Below, piece by piece: positions 53,843 to 63,020 of a stretch of DNA of 64,000 nt. Both the position numbers and the translations under genes were made by a program. Source of the stretch: Candidatus Mycobacterium methanotrophicum (GTDB lineage: Bacteria; Actinomycetota; Actinomycetes; Mycobacteriales; Mycobacteriaceae); assembly GCF_023515995.1 (NCBI RefSeq), contig NZ_CP097320.1, forward strand, positions 2,790,001 to 2,854,000. The letters are read 5' to 3'. Under the pieces are notes generated by a model. The model worked only from the letters and a program-made list of their open reading frames with translations, was not told where the DNA came from and ran no database searches. Numbering within the stretch: position 1 is the stretch's first letter; the number at the start of each line of letters is the position of its first letter.

Positions 53843-54232
53843 ATGCCTATCGAGTTCAACCACACCATTGTCGCCGCCCGCGATAAGCGGGAGTCCGCGA
53901 AGTTTCTTACCGAGTTGTTCGGGTTGCCGAGCCCGGTACCGTTCGGCCCATTCATGATCGTCACACTCGAGCACGGCGCGAACCTCGACTATGCCGATGC
54001 GCCCGAGGGCGAGGAAATCCGACCGCAGCATTACGCCTTCCTGGTCTCAGAAGACGATTTCGACGCGATCTACGGCAAGATCCAATCCCGCGGACTGCAG
54101 CACTGGGCCGACCCAAGCGCTAACCGACCAGGCGAGATCAACGCCCGTGACGGTGGCCGCGGAGTCTATTTCCGCGACCCTGCCGGCCATTTCCTGGAAA
54201 TCCTCACCCGGCCCTACGGCTCAGGCGGCTAG
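53843..54232 (+). CDS. VOC-superfamily protein (glyoxalase/bleomycin-resistance type)
   Basis: A 129-residue small metal-dependent enzyme or binding protein. It has the paired beta-alpha-beta-beta-beta modules: FNHTIVAARDKRESAKFLTE with a candidate metal His, HYAFLVSEDDFDAIYGKIQS, and GGRGVYFRDPAGHFLEILTR with His and Glu ligands near the end. Substrate cannot be inferred. ATG 53843 is used because it begins the first strand directly; the longer frame upstream is unrelated. Confidence 0.88.
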   Translation: MPIEFNHTIVAARDKRESAKFLTELFGLPSPVPFGPFMIVTLEHGANLDYADAPEGEEIRPQHYAFLVSEDDFDAIYGKIQSRGLQHWADPSANRPGEINARDGGRGVYFRDPAGHFLEILTRPYGSGG

Positions 54233-54256
54233 CGAGCCCGCCGAGCGCAGGAAGCG

Positions 54257-54739
54257 CTACCCGGCATTGCGGGGACCGTGGCGTCTGCTTTCCTGCGCGC
54301 GATAGTCGTCGGCCATCCGACCGACGTGGGGGGGCAGATCGCCGGCCACGACGTCGGCCAGCGTCGTTTCTTCCAGCACCGAGCGCATGCTGGCCCGCAG
54401 CGCCCGCCACACGTCGGTCAACGCCGCGGTCGGACCGGAATAGGGCAGATCGCCCAGACCGACGTCGCGGACGCTGGCCAGTGGGCCGTCGATGGAGCGC
54501 AGCACGTCGGCGATGCTGATTTCGCGACCGGGGCGAGCCAGTTCGTATCCACCGTCACGACCGCGGTGGCTGCGCACCAGGCGATCGGTGCGCAGGTCGG
54601 ACAAGATGTCGACGAGAAACTGCGGCGGGATGCCCTGGGCTTGCGCCAGGTCTTCAGTCTTGACCCGCACGCCGCCGGCCACGGTGGCAAGCTGGACCAT
54701 TGCCCGCACCGCGTACTCCGCCTTGGCCGACATGCGCAT
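54257..54739 (-). CDS. Rrf2-family transcriptional regulator
   Basis: A 160-residue DNA-binding protein. [40 protein letters not shown] and [20 protein letters not shown] form the winged helix-turn-helix of Rrf2. The region where IscR, NsrR and RsrR carry three Fe-S cysteines has none here, so it is of the cluster-free type, closer to CymR, which represses cysteine genes in Firmicutes. It is downstream of the cysD-cysNC-cysQ operon on the same strand and corresponds to Rv1287. A role in sulfate-assimilation control is a reasonable inference. Confidence 0.92.
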   Translation of the reverse strand: MRMSAKAEYAVRAMVQLATVAGGVRVKTEDLAQAQGIPPQFLVDILSDLRTDRLVRSHRGRDGGYELARPGREISIADVLRSIDGPLASVRDVGLGDLPYSGPTAALTDVWRALRASMRSVLEETTLADVVAGDLPPHVGRMADDYRAQESRRHGPRNAG

Positions 54740-54774
54740 GGACTGAATCCTCCCACCGCCGCCCGACGACGATA

Positions 54775-54793
54775 CGGGCCGGACACCGGCCCG
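54775..54793 (-). terminator. Hairpin after the cys operon
   Basis: CGGGCCGG (54775-54782) pairs with CCGGCCCG (54786-54793) around a 3-base loop, 40 bases beyond the cysQ stop. Next to it is the inverted repeat AGAAGT-CGGGAA-ACTTCT (54797-54814), which may be an operator for the Rrf2 gene that starts at 54739. Confidence 0.55.
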
Positions 54794-54832
54794 AGGAGAA
54801 GTCGGGAAACTTCTGGTTACGAGCCAGGTCGC

Positions 54833-55570
54833 TCAGCCGGTCACCGCCAGCACCGCGTCGGCGTATTCCGGTCGGCACACCAGCAGGTCCGCCAGCTTTG
54901 GATCGGGCCGGTTGTACTCCAGCGGCGAACCGTCCAGACGCGAGGTGTGTAAACCCGCCGCGCGGGCCACCGCGACAGGCGCCGCAGAATCCCATTCGTA
55001 CTGTCCGCCGCCGTGCACGTAAACGTCGGCCAGACCCTGAACCACCGCGGCGACCTTCGCGCCGGCCGATCCCATCTCGACCAACGTGCCGTTCAGCTGG
55101 TCGCGCACCTGCAGCGCGATCGCCGGCGAGCGGGTGCGCGAAACCACGATCCGCGGCGCTCCCACGTATGCCGGCGGCGGCGCAGGATCGGGCGTGGCCA
55201 ACGTGACTCCTTGCGCAGGCAGCGCGACTGCGCCGGCGACCAGATCACCGGATTGCCACAGCGCGACGTGCACGGCCCAGTCTTGACGGCCCAGTTCCGA
55301 GAACTCCCGGGTGCCGTCCAACGGGTCCACGATCCATACCCGCTCGGACCGCAACCGCACCGGGTCGTCCGCTCCTTCTTCGGACAGCACTACGTCGCCC
55401 GGCCGTTCGCGCGACAGCGCATCCATCAAGTAGTCGTGGGACCGCTTGTCCCCCGCCGCTTTTCGCTCAGCCTCCGTGCCGTCGGCCAGCTCGTCGCGCA
55501 CCGCGAGCAGCAGCCGGCCGGCTTCGGTAGCCAGCCGCGCCGCCACCTCATGGTCGCTGCCGTCGCTCAA
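54833..55570 (-). CDS. cysQ: CysQ-type 3'-phosphoadenosine 5'-phosphate phosphatase
   Basis: A 245-residue magnesium-dependent phosphatase of the inositol monophosphatase fold. Metal-binding motifs are VLSEEGADD, WIVDPLDGTREF and the C-terminal QYEWDSAAP. It should hydrolyse PAP, the by-product of PAPS use, and so relieve product inhibition in sulfate activation. The start overlaps the cysNC stop by 4 bases, so it belongs to the operon. In M. tuberculosis the cysQ gene I recall (Rv2131c) lies elsewhere, so this placement is a difference between species or a second copy. Confidence 0.9.
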   Translation of the reverse strand: MSDGSDHEVAARLATEAGRLLLAVRDELADGTEAERKAAGDKRSHDYLMDALSRERPGDVVLSEEGADDPVRLRSERVWIVDPLDGTREFSELGRQDWAVHVALWQSGDLVAGAVALPAQGVTLATPDPAPPPAYVGAPRIVVSRTRSPAIALQVRDQLNGTLVEMGSAGAKVAAVVQGLADVYVHGGGQYEWDSAAPVAVARAAGLHTSRLDGSPLEYNRPDPKLADLLVCRPEYADAVLAVTG

Positions 55571-57420
55571 CGTCGCGACCCGATCAGCTCGATGACTTGC
55601 TGCGCGAGCTCGTCGCAGCTGCGGTCAGGCGTGAGTCGCAAGTCGGGGTTCTTCGGCCGCTGGTAAGGGCTGTCGACACCCGTGAAATGCGTAATCTCAC
55701 CCGCGCGCGCTTTCGCATAGAGCCCCTTGGGGTCTCGGCGCTCGCAATCCTCGAGCGGCGTGTCGCAGAACACCTCGATAAAGTCGAGCCCGGCGTCGGC
55801 GTGCACCCGACGGGCGAGCTCGCGATGCTCGGCCAGTGGGCTGATCGCCGGTACCAGCACGGTGTGCCCGGAATCGGCGATGAGCGCCGCGACATGGGCC
55901 AGTCGACGTAAGTTCTCCGCGCGGTCCGCCATGGAAAAGCCAAGATCGGCATTCAAACCGTGGCGTAAGTTGTCGCCGTCGAGAACATAAGCGGGAACAC
56001 CTTTTTCGAGTAGCTTCTGCTCGACCAGCACTGCCACCGACGACTTGCCGGAACCCGACAGGCCGGTGAACCACAGAGTGCGGCCCCGCGACATCCGGTC
56101 CTCAGCGGTCACCAGCGACTTGTGCCGCACGGTGTTCGGGCTCGACGAGCGTGCCGAGACCTCACGCAACACCATGCCCGCGGCCACAGTCCCGTTGGTG
56201 ACCGGATCGATCAGGATGAACGACCCGGTGCCCGGGTTGCGGGTGTATTCGTCGAGCAGCAGCGGCACCTGGGTGCGCATCGAAATACGACCAAGTTCGT
56301 TGAGCTGCAACGCCTCCGCGGACGTGTCGCGGCGCAGGGTGTTGACATCGAGCCGGTAGTCCAGCGCGGTGATCCGTACCCGCGTGGTGCGGGTGGTGTG
56401 TTTGATGAGGTAGTCGCGCCCGGGTTCCAGTGCCGACCCGTCCGCCATCCAGCACACGGTCGCATCGAATTCCTGGGTAACCCTCGGCTGATTGGTGGGC
56501 CGGGCGATCATGTCCCCGCGCGAGATGTCGATGTCGTCGGCAAGGCTGACCGAAACGGCCATCGGCGGAAACGCTTCTGCCACCGGCCCGGTCGGTCCGT
56601 CGATTGCGGTGATCCGGCTGGGCTTGCCTGTCGGCAGCACCACCACTTCGTCGCCCGGACGCATGACACCGCTGGCCACCGTTCCGGCGTAGCTGCGGTG
56701 GTCTTGATGGTCATGTGTCTGCGGCCGGATGACGTACTGGACCGGAAATCGGACGTCGACCAGGTTGCGGTCACCGGCGATGAAGACCTCCTCCAGGTGC
56801 GACAGCAGCGCCGGCCCGTCGTACCACGGGGTGCGGTCCGACTTGGTAACCACGTTGTCACCGTGCAGCGCTGACATCGGGACGGCGAGCACGTCGTGCA
56901 CGTCGAGGCGGGTGGCGAAGGCGTGGAAGTCATCGCGAAGGGCTTCGAAAGTCTTTCTGTCCCAATCGATCAGGTCCATCTTGTTGACCGCGAGCACAAT
57001 GTGCTCGATGCCCAGCAGCGATGCCAGGAATGTGTGCCGACGGGATTGCTCCAGCAGACCGTGGCGGGCGTCGACGAGCACAATGGCCAGCTGCGCGGTA
57101 GATGCCCCAGTCACCATGTTGCGGGTGTATTGAACGTGGCCCGGGGTATCGGCGATGATGAACTTTCGCTTGGGCGTCTCGAAGTAGCGGTAGGCGACAT
57201 CGATCGTAATGCCTTGCTCGCGTTCAGCACGCAGCCCGTCAGTGACCAAGGACAGGTCGGCGTAGTCGTGACCATGTTCCTTCGACGTGCGTTCCACCGA
57301 GGCCCACTGGTCTTCCATCACGGCCTTGGAGTCATACAGCAGCCGCCCGATCAGCGTGGACTTGCCGTCGTCGACGGAGCCGGCTGTTGCGATGCGTAGC
57401 AACGTGGTTGATGCAGCCAT
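55567..57420 (-). CDS. cysN: Sulfate adenylyltransferase GTPase subunit fused to APS kinase
   Basis: A 617-residue bifunctional protein (CysNC). The N-terminal GTPase, which drives ATP sulfurylase, has GSVDDGKSTLIGR (P-loop), IADTPGHVQYTRNM (G3) and VNKMDLIDW (G4), followed by elongation-factor-like beta barrels. The C-terminal about 180 residues are APS kinase with its own P-loop GLSGSGKSSVAVL. It works with CysD to make PAPS for sulfolipid and, through APS, cysteine. The start overlaps the cysD stop by 1 base. Confidence 0.97.
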   Translation of the reverse strand: MAASTTLLRIATAGSVDDGKSTLIGRLLYDSKAVMEDQWASVERTSKEHGHDYADLSLVTDGLRAEREQGITIDVAYRYFETPKRKFIIADTPGHVQYTRNMVTGASTAQLAIVLVDARHGLLEQSRRHTFLASLLGIEHIVLAVNKMDLIDWDRKTFEALRDDFHAFATRLDVHDVLAVPMSALHGDNVVTKSDRTPWYDGPALLSHLEEVFIAGDRNLVDVRFPVQYVIRPQTHDHQDHRSYAGTVASGVMRPGDEVVVLPTGKPSRITAIDGPTGPVAEAFPPMAVSVSLADDIDISRGDMIARPTNQPRVTQEFDATVCWMADGSALEPGRDYLIKHTTRTTRVRITALDYRLDVNTLRRDTSAEALQLNELGRISMRTQVPLLLDEYTRNPGTGSFILIDPVTNGTVAAGMVLREVSARSSSPNTVRHKSLVTAEDRMSRGRTLWFTGLSGSGKSSVAVLVEQKLLEKGVPAYVLDGDNLRHGLNADLGFSMADRAENLRRLAHVAALIADSGHTVLVPAISPLAEHRELARRVHADAGLDFIEVFCDTPLEDCERRDPKGLYAKARAGEITHFTGVDSPYQRPKNPDLRLTPDRSCDELAQQVIELIGSRR

Positions 57421-58376
57421 CAGAAGTACCCCTGCCGTTTGCGGTCTTCCATCCCTGCCTCGGAGATGCGGTCGTCTGCTCGGGTGGCTCCCCGTTCAGT
57501 CAGCCGCGAGACCGCTGTCTCGGCGACGACCTCCGCGACGGTGGCCGCGCTCGACTCCACACAGCCGGTACAGGTGACGTCGCCCACCGTGCGGAATCGC
57601 ACCGTCGCCTCGAACACCTTTTCGTCGGCGCGGGGCTGCATGTGCCGGTGAACCGCCAGCAGCATTCCGTCCCGCTGGAAAACCTTGCGCCGGTGCGCGT
57701 AGTAGATCGACGGCAACTTGATCTTCTCGGCGCCGATGTAGGACCAGATGTCGAATTCGGTCCAGTTGGACAGCGGAAACACCCGGATGTGCTCACCGTT
57801 GTGGTGTCGCCCGTTGTAGATATTCCACAACTCGGGCCGCTGGACCTTGGGGTCCCACTGACCGAACTCGTCGCGAAAGCTGAACACCCGCTCCTTGGCC
57901 CGTGCCTTCTCCTCGTCACGCCGGGCGCCGCCGAATGCTGCGTCGAACTTGTTTTCCCGGATCGCACGCAGCAATGTCACCGTCTGGATCGGGTTGCGCG
58001 ACGGGATGGTGTCGACGACCCGGCCCGCATCGATGTCGTCTTGCACGGATGCCACCACCAATCGCACTCCCGTCTGCGCAACCAGCTCGTCGCGGGCCTG
58101 GATGACCTCGTCGAAATTGTGACCGGTGTCGACGTGCATCACCGGGAACGGCAGCCGACCGGGGTGGAAAGCCTTGAGCGCCAGGTGCAGCATCACGATC
58201 GAGTCCTTGCCGCCGGAGAACAGCAGGACCGGGTGTTCAAACTCTGCGGCCACCTCACGAATGATGTGGATAGCCTCAGCCTCTAGCGAGCGCAGATGGC
58301 TCAGTTCGTATTGCCCGGGCACCGGCCGACGGTCGCTTTCCCCCGCCACCGGGCTAGCCGTAGCCCTGCTGGTCAT
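57420..58376 (-). CDS. cysD: Sulfate adenylyltransferase catalytic subunit
   Basis: A 318-residue enzyme that makes APS from ATP and sulfate. The PP-loop is LLFSGGKDSIVMLHLA; conserved blocks include VMHVDTGHNFDEVI, GGARRDEEKARAKE and FPLSNWTEFDIW. Start ATG 58376 (MTSRATASPVAG) is preceded by AGGAGT, and was preferred to the in-frame start at 58448. It is the first gene of cysD-cysNC-cysQ. A candidate promoter lies 36-90 bases upstream, inside the 3' extension of canB. Confidence 0.95.
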   Translation of the reverse strand: MTSRATASPVAGESDRRPVPGQYELSHLRSLEAEAIHIIREVAAEFEHPVLLFSGGKDSIVMLHLALKAFHPGRLPFPVMHVDTGHNFDEVIQARDELVAQTGVRLVVASVQDDIDAGRVVDTIPSRNPIQTVTLLRAIRENKFDAAFGGARRDEEKARAKERVFSFRDEFGQWDPKVQRPELWNIYNGRHHNGEHIRVFPLSNWTEFDIWSYIGAEKIKLPSIYYAHRRKVFQRDGMLLAVHRHMQPRADEKVFEATVRFRTVGDVTCTGCVESSAATVAEVVAETAVSRLTERGATRADDRISEAGMEDRKRQGYF

Positions 58377-58407
58377 GAACTCCTCATTCCTGGTAGAGTC
58401 GGCCGAA

Positions 58408-59055
58408 TTAGGCAATTTTGCAAGCATTACCACGTATAAAACCAGCATGTCCTGCGGCTGTCAACGAAGTCGGGCGAAAAGACATAAGAGCCCGCACACT
58501 CGACGCACTTCCATCCCCACCCGGGGCCGAAGCCCCCGGATAGCTACTCGGCGAGCCGGATCGCCAGAGCTTGACCTCGCCGAGCTTGCCCGTTGCGACG
58601 TCGAAGATGAAGCCTCGCAACGACTGATGCTTGGTGACGAACGGGCTGTTTTCGACGCGGCGCAGCGACTGGCGAACGTCCTCGGCGACATCGGGGAACG
58701 ACTCGGCCGCCCACGGCGGTTTGACCCCGGTCTCTTCCTGGATGGCGTGCTTGAAGTCGTCGTCGTGGAAGGTCAGCATTCCGCAGTCAGTGTGGTGGAT
58801 CAGGATGATCTCGCGCGTTCCCCACAGCCCCTGGCTGATGGCCAGCGAGCGGATCGCATCGTCGGTAATCACCCCGCCGGCGTCGCGGATGACGTGCGCC
58901 TCCCCCTCTTTGATGCCCAGCGCGTGGTAGACGTCCGGCCGGGCGCCCATGCACGCCACGATCGCCACATGTTTGCTCGGGGGCAACGGCAGCGGCCCCC
59001 TGAAAGACTTTGCATATTCGGCGTTGTGGGCTAAGTAGTCCTCGGTTACCGTCAC
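58408..59055 (-). CDS. canB: Beta-class carbonic anhydrase with lost catalytic Asp and lost stop
   Basis: A 215-residue protein whose first 163 residues align with M. tuberculosis Rv1284. Zinc ligands Cys35, His88 and Cys91 are present (VACMGAR, IHHTDCG). The Asp of the catalytic Asp-Arg pair at position 37 is Gly (codon GGC, 58945-58947), Arg39 remaining. The M. tuberculosis protein ends after residue 163; here codon 164 is TGG (58564-58566) instead of a stop, and translation would run on for 52 residues of unrelated sequence across the cysD upstream region. Zinc binding may persist but normal activity is doubtful, so the gene may be decaying. It is divergent from oppB with 137 bases between. 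Confidence 0.85.
   Translation of the reverse strand: MTVTEDYLAHNAEYAKSFRGPLPLPPSKHVAIVACMGARPDVYHALGIKEGEAHVIRDAGGVITDDAIRSLAISQGLWGTREIILIHHTDCGMLTFHDDDFKHAIQEETGVKPPWAAESFPDVAEDVRQSLRRVENSPFVTKHQSLRGFIFDVATGKLGEVKLWRSGSPSSYPGASAPGGDGSASSVRALMSFRPTSLTAAGHAGFIRGNACKIA
58412..58464 (-). promoter_or_regulatory. Candidate cysD promoter with inverted repeat
   Basis: On the minus strand TTGACA (58459-58464) is followed after 17 bases by TTTTAT (58436-58441), with TATACG as an overlapping alternative -10. Just downstream is GCAA-AA-TTGC (58412-58421), a small inverted repeat placed where a repressor could block the start. All of this lies in the 52-codon readthrough extension of canB. Confidence 0.55.
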
Positions 59056-59192
59056 GCCAATCCTCGCGATCGGTCGGCGGTTGCCGCATGTCCCCCGATA
59101 CGCTGCCTAGCTGCGCCTTTGGCCCGCGCCCGCGACGACTCAGGTCAGATCTTTTACCCTGGCCCCATGCGAGACAGGCGAGGCCGGCGGCC

Positions 59193-60170
59193 GTGATCCG
59201 CTTCCTGCTGCATCGCTTGCTCAACTACCTGGTGCTGCTGGTACTGGCTTCGTTCTTGGCATTCTGCCTGGCCTCGGTCGCGTTTCATCCGCTGGACAGC
59301 TTCATCGAGCGTCACCCTCAGCCGCCGGCTGAGGCGATCCACGCCAAAGCCATGGAGCTCGGCTTGGACAAACCTATACCGCTCCGGTACGCGGAATGGG
59401 CTGCCGGCGCGGTCCGGGGCGACTTCGGCACCACGGTGACCGGTCACTCCGTCTCCCAAGAGTTGTGGCCCCGGGTCGGGGTCAGTTTTCGGCTGGTGGT
59501 GATCGGATCGCTGGTCGGCACGGCGACCGGCGTGGTTCTGGGTGCCTGGGGGGCGGTTCGTCAGTATCGGCTCAGCGACCGGGTGGTCACCGTGGTGTCG
59601 CTGATCGTCCTGAGCGTCCCGTCATTCGTGCTGGCCGGACTGCTGATCCTGGCCGCGCTGCGGGCCAACAACTTGACCGGAGTGCGGATCTTCGCCTACA
59701 CCGGGGAAACGTCGCCGATTCCGCCCGGCGGAATCTGGGGCCAGCTTGTCGACCGCGTTCGGCACATCGTGTTGCCGAGTCTCACGCTGGCGCTGGGCGC
59801 GGCCGCGAGCTTCAGCCGGTATCAGCGCAACGCGATGTTGGACGTGCTCGGCGAGGATTTCATTCGGACCGCCCGGGCAAAGGGCCTGACTCGCCGGCGT
59901 GCGCTGTTCAAGCACGGCTTGCGCACCGCGCTCATCCCGCTTGCCACCCTGTTCGCCTACGGGGTCAGCGGCCTGGTGGTCGGCGCGGTGTTCGTTGAGA
60001 AGATTTTCGGCTGGCACGGCATGGGCGAATGGGTGGTGCAGGCCATCCAAAGCCAGGACACCCACGTCGTGGCGACGATCACGTTGTTCACCGGTGCGGC
60101 AGTGCTATTCGCCGGGTTGCTCTCTGACGTCATCTATGCGGCGCTGGATCCCAGGGTGCGGGTGTCATGA
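59193..60170 (+). CDS. oppB: Oligopeptide ABC transporter permease OppB
   Basis: A 325-residue permease with six predicted membrane helices. The ATPase-contact EAA loop is visible as VLGEDFIRTARAKGLTRRRA, and VSLRLV-type and FVEKIFGWHGMGEW segments match the DppB/OppB family. GTG 59193 (VIRFLLHRLLNYL) was chosen by its match to the start of Rv1283c; the frame opens earlier at 59010 but with non-homologous residues. First gene of oppBCDA. Confidence 0.95.
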   Translation: MIRFLLHRLLNYLVLLVLASFLAFCLASVAFHPLDSFIERHPQPPAEAIHAKAMELGLDKPIPLRYAEWAAGAVRGDFGTTVTGHSVSQELWPRVGVSFRLVVIGSLVGTATGVVLGAWGAVRQYRLSDRVVTVVSLIVLSVPSFVLAGLLILAALRANNLTGVRIFAYTGETSPIPPGGIWGQLVDRVRHIVLPSLTLALGAAASFSRYQRNAMLDVLGEDFIRTARAKGLTRRRALFKHGLRTALIPLATLFAYGVSGLVVGAVFVEKIFGWHGMGEWVVQAIQSQDTHVVATITLFTGAAVLFAGLLSDVIYAALDPRVRVS

Positions 60171-60246
60171 CACCCGCCGGGGACCACGCGCTGATGACGC
60201 GCGCAGCGACGACGCGTCAGCGAAGCGATGGAAGGGAGCGGCGCTC

Positions 60247-61176
60247 GTGACTGACGAGGCCGCCACGGACACCACCCCGCTGCGGGTCGGCATCAAACCA
60301 GCCACGTTCACATCGCGGCGCAGCCTGGTCGCACGTCGCTTCATGCGCAACAGACCTGCGCTGGTGGCGTTGCTTTTGCTGGTGGTGCTGTTAGTCGGCT
60401 GCTACGGGCTGCCACCGCTGCTCACCTACAACTACACCGCTCTCGACTACCACGCGCTGCTGCAGCCGCCATCGGTCAGGCACTGGTTCGGCACCAACGC
60501 GCTGGGCCAGGACCTGTTGGCCCGCACCCTGCGCGGAATGCAGAAGTCGATGCTGATCGGCTTTTGCGTGGCGCTGATCTCGACCAGCATCGCAGCCACC
60601 GTCGGATCGATAGCCGGCTACTTCGGCGGCTGGCGCGACCGGGCGCTGATGTGGCTGGTGGACCTGCTGCTGGTGGTGCCCGGCTTTTTGATAATCGCGA
60701 TCATCACTCCGCGTATCAAACAGTCGAGCAGCATGCTGTGGCTCATCGTCCTGCTGGCCATATTCGGTTGGATGGTCAGCTCGCGGATGGTGCGTGGCTT
60801 GACCATGAGCCTGCGGGAACGTGAATTCGTCCGTGCCGCAAGCTTTATGGGAGTGCCGGATCGCCGCGTAATTGTTCATCACATCCTGCCGAACGTCGCC
60901 TCGATCCTGATTATCGACGCGACGCTCAACGTCGGGTTCGCGGTGCTGGCCGAAACCGGGCTGAGCTTCTTGGGATTCGGTATTCAGCCACCCGATGTTT
61001 CGCTGGGCACATTGATCGCTGACGGCACTCCCTCGACCACCACGTTTCCCTGGGTATTCCTGTTTCCGGCCGGAGCCTTGGTGCTGATCGTGTTGTGCGC
61101 CAACCTCACCGGCGACGGCCTGCGGGACGCGTTGGATCCGAGCAGCCGATCATCGCGCCGGAAGCGGCGCAAGTGA
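60247..61176 (+). CDS. oppC: Oligopeptide ABC transporter permease OppC
   Basis: A 309-residue permease, partner of OppB. Conserved blocks include [20 protein letters not shown], an EAA-type loop [18 protein letters not shown] and [24 protein letters not shown] 60247 gives a short N-terminal extension relative to Rv1282c (291 aa); a start nearer [12 protein letters not shown] is possible. The stop overlaps the oppD start (GTGA). Confidence 0.94.
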   Translation: MTDEAATDTTPLRVGIKPATFTSRRSLVARRFMRNRPALVALLLLVVLLVGCYGLPPLLTYNYTALDYHALLQPPSVRHWFGTNALGQDLLARTLRGMQKSMLIGFCVALISTSIAATVGSIAGYFGGWRDRALMWLVDLLLVVPGFLIIAIITPRIKQSSSMLWLIVLLAIFGWMVSSRMVRGLTMSLREREFVRAASFMGVPDRRVIVHHILPNVASILIIDATLNVGFAVLAETGLSFLGFGIQPPDVSLGTLIADGTPSTTTFPWVFLFPAGALVLIVLCANLTGDGLRDALDPSSRSSRRKRRK

Positions 61177-63020
61177 GGGCGCTGCTCGAGGTGTCGGATC
61201 TCAACGTCACCTTCGAAACCGGTGACGCGCGGGTGTTCGCGGTGCGCGGCACGAGTTACCACATCGACCCCGGCGAAGTGGTCGCCATCGTCGGCGAATC
61301 CGGTTCGGGCAAAACCACTGCCGCGATGGCCGTTGTCGGATTGCTCCCCGAGGACACCGATGTCTCCGGCTCGGTGCGCCTACACGGCGAAGAGCTACTC
61401 GGCCAGTCCGACCAGGCGATGTCACGGGTTCGCGGCAAGTCGATCGGCACAGTGTTTCAAGACCCGATGTCGGCGTTGACGCCGGTCTACACCATCGGCG
61501 ACCAGATAGCCGAAGCGATCAGGGTGCACAACCGCGAGATCAGTCGAGCGGGCGCCCGCAAGCGCGCCGTCGAGCTGCTCGAGCTGGTCGGCATCGTGGC
61601 GGCGGAAAGCCGGGCGAGGGCATTTCCGCACGAGCTGTCCGGCGGGGAGCGTCAGCGTGTGGTGATCGCGATTGCGATCGCCAATGATCCCGATCTGTTG
61701 ATCTGCGACGAACCGACCACCGCGCTGGATGTCACCGTGCAAGCGCAGATCCTCGACGTGCTGAGAACTGCGCGCGACGTCACCGGCGCCGGTGTGCTGA
61801 TCATCACCCACGACCTGGGTGTGGTGTCGGAGTTCGCCGACCGGGCGCTGGTCATGTACGCGGGACGTCCGGTCGAGATCGCCAGAGTCGACGAGCTTTA
61901 CCGTGACCGACGGATGCCCTATACCGTCGGGCTGCTGGGCTCGGTGCCGCGACTGGACTCCCGGCAGGGCACCCGGCTGGTTCCGATCCCCGGCGCTCCG
62001 CCGACGATGACGTCGCTGCCCGATGCCTGTCAGTTCGCGCCGCGCTGTCCGCTGGTGATCAGCGAATGCCGCTCGGCGGAACCCGATCTGGTCACCATTC
62101 GGGACGGTCACCAGGCGGCCTGTATCCGCACCGGCGACGTCGCGGGGCGCAGCGCGGCTGACATCTATCGCGTGTCAACACAGCCGGTTGCGGTCGACGA
62201 CGCCGTCGCCGATCTGCCGGTGGTGCTGCGAGTCACCGACCTCGCCAAGACCTACCCGCTGACCAAAGGCGTGGTTTTGCGCCGACGGGTCGGTGAAGTG
62301 CGCGCCGTCTCTCACGTCAGCTTCACCTTGCTGCAGGGCCGCACGCTGGGCATCGTCGGCGAATCCGGTTCCGGCAAATCGACCACGCTAAGCCAGATTC
62401 TCGAACTCACCGCGCCCGAGGCCGGTGCCATCGAGATTCTCGGCACCGATGTCGCGGGCATCACCCCGGCCGCCCGGCGTAAACTGCGGGCCGAACTGCA
62501 GGTGGTGTTTCAGGATCCGGTTGCATCGCTGGATCCCCGACTGCCGGTATTCGACGTCATCGCTGAACCGTTGGTTGCCAACGGGTTTGACAGGCGCCGC
62601 TGCGAGGAGCGGGTCACCGAACTGTTGGGAGTTGTCGGGCTCAACCACGCCGACGCCAGCCGCTATCCAGCCGAGTTCTCCGGCGGGCAGAAACAGCGAA
62701 TTGGTATCGCGCGGGCGTTGGCGCTGCAACCGAAGATCCTCGCGCTCGATGAGCCGGTGTCAGCGCTCGACGTGTCGATTCAGGCCGGCATCATCAACCT
62801 GCTTCTTGACTTGCAGCAGCGATTCGGGTTGTCCTATCTGTTTGTGTCGCACGACCTTTCGGTGGTCAAACACCTGGCCCATCGAGTGGCGGTGATGTAT
62901 CGAGGAAAGATTGTGGAGCAAGGCGATGGCGACCAGGTGTTCAGCAATCCGCAGCACGAATACACCCGGCGACTGCTGGCTGCAGTCCCGCGAGCGCACC
63001 CGGACACCGGCGGTGGTTAG
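61173..63020 (+). CDS. oppD: Oligopeptide ABC transporter ATPase OppD (double domain)
   Basis: A 615-residue protein with two ATP-binding cassettes in one chain. Domain 1 has Walker [14 protein letters not shown], signature LSGGERQRV and Walker [13 protein letters not shown]; a Cys-containing oligopeptide-transporter tail (FAPRCPLVI) follows. Domain 2 has [22 protein letters not shown] and [12 protein letters not shown]. It energises OppBC. GTG 61173 overlaps oppC by 4 bases. Confidence 0.96.
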   Translation: MRALLEVSDLNVTFETGDARVFAVRGTSYHIDPGEVVAIVGESGSGKTTAAMAVVGLLPEDTDVSGSVRLHGEELLGQSDQAMSRVRGKSIGTVFQDPMSALTPVYTIGDQIAEAIRVHNREISRAGARKRAVELLELVGIVAAESRARAFPHELSGGERQRVVIAIAIANDPDLLICDEPTTALDVTVQAQILDVLRTARDVTGAGVLIITHDLGVVSEFADRALVMYAGRPVEIARVDELYRDRRMPYTVGLLGSVPRLDSRQGTRLVPIPGAPPTMTSLPDACQFAPRCPLVISECRSAEPDLVTIRDGHQAACIRTGDVAGRSAADIYRVSTQPVAVDDAVADLPVVLRVTDLAKTYPLTKGVVLRRRVGEVRAVSHVSFTLLQGRTLGIVGESGSGKSTTLSQILELTAPEAGAIEILGTDVAGITPAARRKLRAELQVVFQDPVASLDPRLPVFDVIAEPLVANGFDRRRCEERVTELLGVVGLNHADASRYPAEFSGGQKQRIGIARALALQPKILALDEPVSALDVSIQAGIINLLLDLQQRFGLSYLFVSHDLSVVKHLAHRVAVMYRGKIVEQGDGDQVFSNPQHEYTRRLLAAVPRAHPDTGGG

